From: JACQWX01 sp041662295
GTDB taxonomy: Bacteria > Elusimicrobiota > Elusimicrobia > UBA1565 > UBA9628
NCBI GenBank assembly: GCA_041662295.1
Contig: JBAZSR010000029.1
Coordinates: forward strand, 1-26,516
Direction of reading: 5' to 3'
DNA: 26,516 nt
Shown here: one piece after another, positions 21,599 to 26,516 of the stretch
Position numbering within the stretch: the first letter of the stretch is position 1
Layout: each line of letters starts with the position of its first letter
Notes under the pieces: generated by a model
Databases searched by the model: none
What the model saw: the letters and a program-made list of their open reading frames with translations, nothing else
Told to the model about the DNA's origin: nothing
Position numbers and translations under genes: made by a program

Positions 21599-22957
21599 AT
21601 GACGAGACGCGATGCCGTGGCGCCAAGGAGCGCGCCGGACTCAGGGGAAGCCTTGAGCATCCCGTTGATCGACATGGTCCTGTGCCTTTCGCAGGCCGTG
21701 GACCTGGTCAGCGGCGTCGTGGCGGACCACCACAAGAGGGTCGCTTTGGCCGCGGCCAGCTTCGCCCGGGGCCTAGGACTGCCCCCCGACGACCGCCTGG
21801 ACGTGCTGGCCGCGGCCGCAGTGCACGACATCGGCGCGCTGTCTCTAGCCGAACGCATCGCCGCCCTGGACTTCGAGATGCACCGGCCCCATGAGCACGG
21901 CGCAACGGGCTGGCTCCTCCTGCGGGACTTCGCCCCGTTCGCGAAGGCCTCTGAACTCGTCCGGTTCCACCATGTCCCGTGGGACCGGGGCAGGGGGCTC
22001 GAGTTTCAGGGGCGGCCCGTTCCTCTCGGGAGCCATGTCCTGCACCTGGCGGACCGTGTCGATGTCCTGGCGGCCGGCCAGGAGGACATCCTCGCGGCCG
22101 CTCCGGACATCGTCCGGCGGGTGCGGGCCGAGGCTCCGGACCGCTTCATGCCGGACCTGGTGGAGGTCTTCTGCGAGGAGGCGGTCAAGGAGTCCTTCTG
22201 GCTCGACCTGGCGTCCCCCTCCATCGACCGCTGCCTGGCCGAAGCCGGGCGGGCCATGGAGGTGCGCCTGGGCCCGGCGGAGCTCCTGGAGCTGGCCACG
22301 CTTTTCGGCCGGGTGGTGGACTTCCGCAGCAGGTTCACCGCGGTGCATTCGAGCTGCGTGGCGGCCTGCGGCGGCGCCCTGGCTGGCTTCTGCGGGTTCC
22401 CGGAGGATCGGCGCATCCTATTGCACGTGGCCGGGAGCCTCCACGATCTCGGGAAGCTCGCCGTGCCCGCGGAGATCCTCAACAGCGCGAAGCCCCTTTC
22501 GACGGCCCAATGGAACGTCATCCGGCGCCACGCGTATCATACCCGCGCCGTCCTCGAAAGGATCGAAGGCCTTTCCGAAGCCGCGGATTGGGCTTCTCAG
22601 CACCACGAGCGCCTCGACGGCAAGGGCTACCCGTTTCACCTGGCTGGCAGGGAACTCTCCCTGGGCTCCCGGATCGTGGCCGTTGCCGACGTCTTCTCGG
22701 CCGTCAAGGAGGACCGGTCCTACCGCAGGGGGATGCCGGACGAAGCCGCGCTCAGGACCCTGGAAAGAGAGGCGGCCCGCGGCCTCCTCGACGGTGAGGT
22801 GGTGGCGGTCCTCCGGGAGCGGCATCCGGATGTGGACGACGCGCTGCGCGGCGCCAGGCAGAGGGCTCTCGGGAAGTTCGAGGCCTTTTCCCAGGACCTC
22901 GCAGGAAACGACGGGGCCGGCACTGCGCCGGAACAAGGAGAGAACCATGGCCAATGA
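21599..22957 (+). CDS. Tandem HD / HD-GYP domain protein (predicted c-di-GMP phosphodiesterase)
   Basis: 452 residues, soluble. An N-terminal HD domain (about 35-200) has DHHKR (H44/H45), HDIGAL (H76-D77), HEHG and FHHVPWD. The C-terminal HD-GYP domain (about 240-430) has HSSCVA, HDLGKL (H282-D283), RRHAYHT, QHHERLDGKGYP (GYP at 343-345) and VADVFSAV, all metal-ligand and signature residues of c-di-GMP phosphodiesterases. Two HD-type domains in one chain without a receiver or PAS is less common. The GGGGGGGAGT run precedes ATG 21599, one base after the previous stop. It overlaps the ferritin-like gene by 11 bases. HD-GYP sites bind two or three irons or other metals, which may link it to this metal-oriented operon. 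Confidence 0.88.
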   Translation: MTRRDAVAPRSAPDSGEALSIPLIDMVLCLSQAVDLVSGVVADHHKRVALAAASFARGLGLPPDDRLDVLAAAAVHDIGALSLAERIAALDFEMHRPHEHGATGWLLLRDFAPFAKASELVRFHHVPWDRGRGLEFQGRPVPLGSHVLHLADRVDVLAAGQEDILAAAPDIVRRVRAEAPDRFMPDLVEVFCEEAVKESFWLDLASPSIDRCLAEAGRAMEVRLGPAELLELATLFGRVVDFRSRFTAVHSSCVAACGGALAGFCGFPEDRRILLHVAGSLHDLGKLAVPAEILNSAKPLSTAQWNVIRRHAYHTRAVLERIEGLSEAADWASQHHERLDGKGYPFHLAGRELSLGSRIVAVADVFSAVKEDRSYRRGMPDEAALRTLEREAARGLLDGEVVAVLRERHPDVDDALRGARQRALGKFEAFSQDLAGNDGAGTAPEQGENHGQ

Positions 22958-23411
22958 CGCGTCGGAGAGACTCAAGAAGATCGTGCGCTTCGCGATGGAC
23001 AACGAGAGGCTCTCGGCCGAGCTCTACAAGGGCCTGGCCCAGAGCAACAGCAAGCCGGCCCTGGCCCGGATGTGCATGAAGTTCGCCAGGGAGGAGGAGG
23101 AGCACCTGTTCAAGCTCGAGTCCCTCATCGAGGGGCCGCACCTGACTCCCCCGGACGCGGACATCCTCGGACGGATCACCGTCGCGGATTGCCCGGTGCC
23201 TGATGAGGACCCCCGGAGCATGGATTCCGAGGGCTTGCTCCGCTTCGCCCTGGCCAAGGAATCCGCGGCCCAAAGGCTCTACTCGGACCTCGCGGAGGCT
23301 TCGCGGGAGACGTGGGTCAAGGAGCTTTTCCTCCTCCTGGCGGAACAGGAGGGCGTGCATCGGATGCGCTTCGAGGCCGAGCTCGAGCGGATCGGCTGCA
23401 TGAGGCAATGA
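22947..23411 (+). CDS. Ferritin-like (rubrerythrin-type) di-iron protein
   Basis: 154 residues forming a four-helix bundle. Di-iron ligands are complete: E20 with Y27 (NERLSAELY) in helix 1, E50-x2-H53 (EEEEH) in helix 2, the Glu of AKESAAQRLY in helix 3, and ExxH in EQEGVHRMRFE in helix 4. There is no C-terminal rubredoxin domain, so it belongs with rubredoxin-less rubrerythrin/ferritin-like proteins, which detoxify peroxide or oxidise and store iron. The helix 2-3 linker (CPVPDEDP) is short. ACAAGGAG lies just before ATG 22947. It overlaps both neighbours, so it is translated with the HD-GYP and PAS-cNMP proteins. It supports an iron or oxidative-stress role for the operon. Confidence 0.87.
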   Translation: MANDASERLKKIVRFAMDNERLSAELYKGLAQSNSKPALARMCMKFAREEEEHLFKLESLIEGPHLTPPDADILGRITVADCPVPDEDPRSMDSEGLLRFALAKESAAQRLYSDLAEASRETWVKELFLLLAEQEGVHRMRFEAELERIGCMRQ

Positions 23412-24352
23412 TCCTTCCCGGCCCCCGAGGCGGCCAGGCCGGCAGGGAGCACCGGCTGCCCTCCTCCATCCTGGAGGCGGTCCTCGATGCCCTGGGCCAG
23501 GCCGTGGTCGCAGCGGACCGCGACGGCAGGGTCCTTTACGCCAATGCCGCGGCCTGCGAGGTCTCCGGCTGGAGACCCGAAGAGCTCGTGGGCAGGACCG
23601 TGCACGCGACCCTGTGCCGGCCTTTCAAGCTTGCCTCCGCGGCCGGCGCCCTGGAGCGGCGGCGCGAAGGGTCAGCCTCCAAGGGTCTCTGGGTCGAGGG
23701 CAGCTTCAGCCGCAGGTCAGGCGAGACCTTCCCGGTGGAGTGCGCGGTCACCCGTCTGGGGCTGGAGGATTCCCCGGACGGCGTCGTGTTGGCCTTCATC
23801 GACATCTCGGAGAAGCTCCGACTCAGGGAGCAGTATCTCCGCGCGCAGAAGATGGAGCCCCTGTCGGGCCCGGCTGGGCGCGTCCGAGGAGCCCTGGGGG
23901 CCGGCATCCTCGAGCGCCGGCCCGTGGAGCCCAAGGACGTCGCGTGGCTCACCCAGGGCATGCGCAACGTCGGGTTCCTGTCCTCGCTCGGGAGGGCCCA
24001 GTTGGGAAAGGTGCTCACCTGCATGACCCTGCTGCGCTACGATCGGCAGGTCCGGATCTTCGGCGAAGGCGACCCCGGCGACGGCCTCTACCTCCTGCGC
24101 CGCGGGAGCGTGGCGGTCACTCGGAGGGGCTGGGCCGAGAACGTGGCCGTGCTCGAGGAGGGGGAGTTCTTCGGGGAGATGAGCCTCATCTTCGACGAGC
24201 CCCGGCTGGCCACGATCACCACCCGGGAGATGACCGAGGCCTACCGGCTCTCCGGCGAGGACTTCAGGAGCATCCTCGGGCGCATCCCGGAGATGGTCGG
24301 GACCCTCAAGAAGCTCGCCGAAGGCCGCCTGCGCCAGCTCGTGCGGTCCTGA
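23408..24352 (+). CDS. PAS domain / cyclic-nucleotide-binding domain protein
   Basis: 314 residues, soluble. A PAS domain about 20-135 (ILEAVLDALGQAVVAADRDG, YANAAACEVSGWRPEELVG, then FIDISEKLRLREQY), a linker, and a cNMP-binding domain about 185-300 (IFGEGDPGDGLYLLRRGSVAV, GEFFGEMSLIFDEPRLATI). The phosphate-binding cassette retains its Glu and Arg. There is no helix-turn-helix, kinase or transporter domain, so it signals by protein contact. The ATG overlaps the ferritin-like stop (ATGA). It is the last gene of the long operon, only 15 bp from the convergent kinase. A sensor adaptor that reads both PAS ligand and cNMP is the likely role. Confidence 0.85.
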   Translation: MILPGPRGGQAGREHRLPSSILEAVLDALGQAVVAADRDGRVLYANAAACEVSGWRPEELVGRTVHATLCRPFKLASAAGALERRREGSASKGLWVEGSFSRRSGETFPVECAVTRLGLEDSPDGVVLAFIDISEKLRLREQYLRAQKMEPLSGPAGRVRGALGAGILERRPVEPKDVAWLTQGMRNVGFLSSLGRAQLGKVLTCMTLLRYDRQVRIFGEGDPGDGLYLLRRGSVAVTRRGWAENVAVLEEGEFFGEMSLIFDEPRLATITTREMTEAYRLSGEDFRSILGRIPEMVGTLKKLAEGRLRQLVRS

Positions 24353-24367
24353 CGCGGCCGGGAGCGA

Positions 24368-25843
24368 TCAGAGCGAACCGCTGGCGGCCAGGGGGAGGCT
24401 GAAGGAGAAGACCGCGCCCTTGCCCTTGGGGCTGCGGGCCCAGACGCGGCCGCCCATGGCCTCCACGAGCCGCTTGACGATGACCAGGCCCAGGCCCGTG
24501 CCCTCTGGCTTGTGCTCGCGCGCGGCCTGGGTGCGGTAGTAGGACTGGAAGAGCCTGGGGAGCTCCCCGGCCGCGATGCCGATGCCGTGGTCGCGGATGG
24601 AGACGACCCCGAACCCGTCCTCAACGGCCGAACCCAGCTCGATGCGGCCCTTGGGCCGGCTGTACTGCACGGCGTTGTGGCCGAGGTTCTCCAGGACCAT
24701 CCTCAGGCTCCGCGGGTCCGCCAGGACCCGCAGGGGCTTGAGCCCGCCGGCGTCGAGGACCAGCTTCTTCTTGGACATGAGCGGGATGAGGCCCGAGGCC
24801 ACCTCCCGCACGGCCGTCCCCAGGTCAAGGGGCTCGAGCCGGGGCTTCTCCTCGGGCAGGCTCAGCACGGAGAGGCGCAGGAGGTCCTCGATGAGCTGGG
24901 AGAGGTTCTCGGAGTAGCGGTCCACGATGCCCACGAACTCGGCGAGGTCCCTGCCGCCCTTATGGCCCGAGCGCTTGAAGGTCTCGGTGTAGCCCCGGAT
25001 CACGGCGATGGGGGTCCGGAACTGGTGCGAGACCTGGGAGATGAACTCGCGCTGGAGGGCCTCGGAGCGGGCAAGGCGCTCGAGCTCCTCGACGCGCTTG
25101 CGCTCGCTGAGGTCGTGGCAGCACGCGCAGCGGTAGAGGATCCTTCCCTGGGGGTCGCGGAAGACCGTGACGTCCTCGAGCACGGGCAGGAGGGCCCCGT
25201 CCTTGAGCTTGTGCACGGTCTCGGCCATGTGGTGGCCGGATTCGGCGGCCAGGCGCCGGTGCTCCGCGGCCGCCGCGGCCGAGCCCGCGGAGAGCAGGTC
25301 CTCGAAGGGCCTGCCCCGGAGCTCGCCTTGGGTGAAGCCGTGCATCCTGGCGAAGGCCAGGTTCATGGACTCCAGGGTCCGGCCCGAGGCGTCCGTCACG
25401 GCCGCGCCGAAGCCCGCGTGGAGGAAGACCTGCTCCCACTTGTGGGCGGTCTCCTCCAGGCGCTTGCGCTCCACGGCCCGGCGCACGGCCTGGCCCAGGG
25501 CCGACCCGGCCAGGGAGCCCTTGACGATGTAGTCCTGGCTCCCGGCCTGGAACGCGGCCGAGGCCATGGCCGCGTCATTGCGGCCGGTCAGGACCAGGAC
25601 GGCCAGGCCCGGGTGCTCCTTGCGGATCGCGGCCAGGCCCTCGAGGCCGTCGGCGTCCGGAAGGGAGAGGTCGAGGAGGACCGCCTCCGGGACCTGGGCG
25701 CGCAGCGCCGAGAGCGCGCCTGAGAGCCGGTCCTCGCAGCGCACCTCGAAGAGGCCGTCGGCTTCCTTAAGAAGCTCCTGGATGAGGCGGGAGTCGCCGG
25801 GCTGGTCCTCCACGAGAAGGACGGAGAGGGGCTTCTCAGGCAT
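24368..25843 (-). CDS. Receiver-PAS-histidine kinase hybrid
   Basis: 491 residues. N-terminal receiver 5-122 with E12-D13, phospho-Asp D58 (VLLDLSLPDADG), T86 and K108. PAS about 133-245, ending in an RCACCHDLSERK segment with three close Cys. HisKA about 264-330 with H273 in SHQFRTP, then HATPase with NLGHNAVQYS, DHGIGI and GTGLGLVIVK. A receiver placed before the kinase suggests it is controlled by an upstream kinase or another relay. The ATG overlaps the stop of the upstream response regulator by 8 bases, forming a two-gene unit. It converges on the PAS-cNMP gene with only 15 bp between and no clear terminator. Confidence 0.92.
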   Translation of the reverse strand: MPEKPLSVLLVEDQPGDSRLIQELLKEADGLFEVRCEDRLSGALSALRAQVPEAVLLDLSLPDADGLEGLAAIRKEHPGLAVLVLTGRNDAAMASAAFQAGSQDYIVKGSLAGSALGQAVRRAVERKRLEETAHKWEQVFLHAGFGAAVTDASGRTLESMNLAFARMHGFTQGELRGRPFEDLLSAGSAAAAAEHRRLAAESGHHMAETVHKLKDGALLPVLEDVTVFRDPQGRILYRCACCHDLSERKRVEELERLARSEALQREFISQVSHQFRTPIAVIRGYTETFKRSGHKGGRDLAEFVGIVDRYSENLSQLIEDLLRLSVLSLPEEKPRLEPLDLGTAVREVASGLIPLMSKKKLVLDAGGLKPLRVLADPRSLRMVLENLGHNAVQYSRPKGRIELGSAVEDGFGVVSIRDHGIGIAAGELPRLFQSYYRTQAAREHKPEGTGLGLVIVKRLVEAMGGRVWARSPKGKGAVFSFSLPLAASGSL

Positions 25844-26255
25844 GGATATCCCTGGGGAGCCGCACGATGGTCAGCCAGAAGTCTTCGACCTTGCGGATCA
25901 CCTCCAGGAAGCGGTCGTAGTCCACGGGCTTGTTGATGTAGCAGTTCGCGTGGAGGTCGTAAACGTGCGCGACGTCCCGCTCGTGCTGGGACGTGCTCAG
26001 GATCACGACCGGGATGCGCCTGAGGGCCTTGTCGGCCTTGAGCTTGGACAAGAGCTCCCGGCCGTCCATGCCGGGCAGGTTGAGGTCCAGGAAGATGAGG
26101 TCCGGCAGTTCCGCGGGGCGGGGCCGCCGGAGCAGGGCCAGGGCGGCCTCCCCGTCGCGCGCCACGAGGACCTCGTGGGAGCGGCCGTTCTCGGCCAGGG
26201 CCTCCTGGGCGAGCCGCACGTCGCCGGCGTTGTCCTCCACAAGCAGTATGCGCAT
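25836..26255 (-). CDS. Single-domain response regulator (Rcp1-type)
   Basis: 139 residues, receiver only. E7-D8 acidic pocket (LLVEDNAGD), phospho-Asp D57 (LIFLDLNLPGMDG), STSQ switch, and the INKPVD Lys. The C-terminus (FLEVIRKVEDFWLTIVRLP) is the form seen in Rcp1-like regulators that pair with phytochrome-type or PAS kinases. AAAGGA precedes ATG 26255. Upstream frames extend past this start but the ribosome site decides it. It is translationally coupled to the following receiver-PAS-kinase and is therefore its probable partner. Confidence 0.9.
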   Translation of the reverse strand: MRILLVEDNAGDVRLAQEALAENGRSHEVLVARDGEAALALLRRPRPAELPDLIFLDLNLPGMDGRELLSKLKADKALRRIPVVILSTSQHERDVAHVYDLHANCYINKPVDYDRFLEVIRKVEDFWLTIVRLPRDIHA

Positions 26256-26372
26256 GGGTCCTTTGTCCGGGCTTCGCATATGTCCTTGATCCGGCTTCCC
26301 TCTGATTTTACATGAAATCCGTGGGCCTGGGCTATCACAAATGCCGCTTCCTCTGCCCGGCCGGAATTTTGA

Positions 26373-26378
26373 TATGAT
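26373..26378 (+). promoter_or_regulatory. Possible -10 element TATGAT
   Basis: TATGAT sits in a locally AT-rich stretch (26365-26395), just before the truncated response regulator. No clear -35 lies 16-18 bp upstream. If used, the start near 26385 leaves a leader of only about 7 bases to ATG 26392. Confidence 0.3.
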
Positions 26379-26391
26379 GAACTTCGAATCT

Positions 26392-26516
26392 ATGCCCAAG
26401 CCCCTGATCCTGGTCGTGGAGGACCAGAAGGACATCCTTCGCCTCATCAGCGCCAACCTCGAGAAGGACGGCTTCCGCGTCCTGGCGTCCGCCGACGGCT
26501 CCAAGGCCCTGGGCCC
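26392..26516 (+). CDS. Response regulator receiver, truncated by window end
   Basis: The first 41 residues of a receiver domain: MPKPLILVVEDQKDILRLIS, with the acidic pair E-D at 10-11, then NLEKDGFRVLASADGSKALG. The phospho-Asp and any output domain lie outside the window. ATG 26392 starts in register with typical receivers; in-frame ATGs at 26374 and 26377 overlap the TATGAT element. It is divergent from the response regulator at 25836-26255, with about 135 bp between starts. Confidence 0.85.
   Translation, partial: MPKPLILVVEDQKDILRLISANLEKDGFRVLASADGSKALG

Noticed and set aside
24353..24367. Terminator between the convergent PAS-cNMP and kinase genes
   Set aside because: Only 15 bp separate the stops and no stable stem is visible there.

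Overview
The window is GC-rich, densely packed bacterial DNA from a Gram-negative organism. An outer membrane is implied by a TonB-dependent receptor with its own ExbB/ExbD/TonB, a PorV/PorQ-type beta-barrel and several exported proteins. A PorV-like barrel beside a cargo with a FlgD-like C-terminal domain, plus many hybrid sensor kinases, fits a deep-branching phylum with type IX-like secretion, such as Elusimicrobiota. That placement is inference; there is no rRNA here. I see no tRNA, IS element, prophage or CRISPR array.

Layout. (1) 1-2404: the 3' part of a sigma-70 gene (it runs off the left edge), a hairpin terminator shared with a small convergent gene, then a divergent region serving that small gene and an exported helical protein, followed by a single-domain response regulator. 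Three starts here are preceded by GAAYC-N17/18-TCTAAA elements that look like ECF-sigma (extracytoplasmic stress) promoters. (2) 2532-5698: a large PAS-PAS-GAF-PAS histidine kinase with Cys motifs and a small exported protein. (3) 5821-15821: a four-gene operon with a giant secreted NHL/Fn3 protein, a PorV-like barrel, a secreted multicopper oxidase with three C-terminal Fn3 domains, and a degenerate RsbT/RsbW-like protein. (4) 16324-24352: a TonB-dependent receptor followed by a tightly overlapping run: exbB, exbD, tonB, an anchored Ig-like protein, a NapH/CcoG-like polyferredoxin membrane protein, a Cys-rich mini-protein, a tandem HD/HD-GYP protein, a ferritin-like di-iron protein and a PAS-cNMP-binding protein. 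(5) 24368-26516: a convergent pair (response regulator, then receiver-PAS-kinase) and a divergent, truncated response regulator.

How they may work together. Three promoters, at 5143, 5734 and 16257, share one architecture: two TTTGAC-like half-sites 11 bp apart and a -10 hexamer 10 bp further on, with no correctly spaced -35. This is the geometry of Pho-box-type activation by an OmpR/PhoB-family regulator. It would place the exported protein, the oxidase operon and the TonB operon in one regulon. The gene content suggests extracellular metal oxidation, energised import of a metal complex, membrane Fe-S redox chemistry, a di-iron ferritin-like protein and signalling outputs, that is, a metal (iron, copper or manganese) acquisition or redox programme. 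The substrate cannot be read from the sequence.
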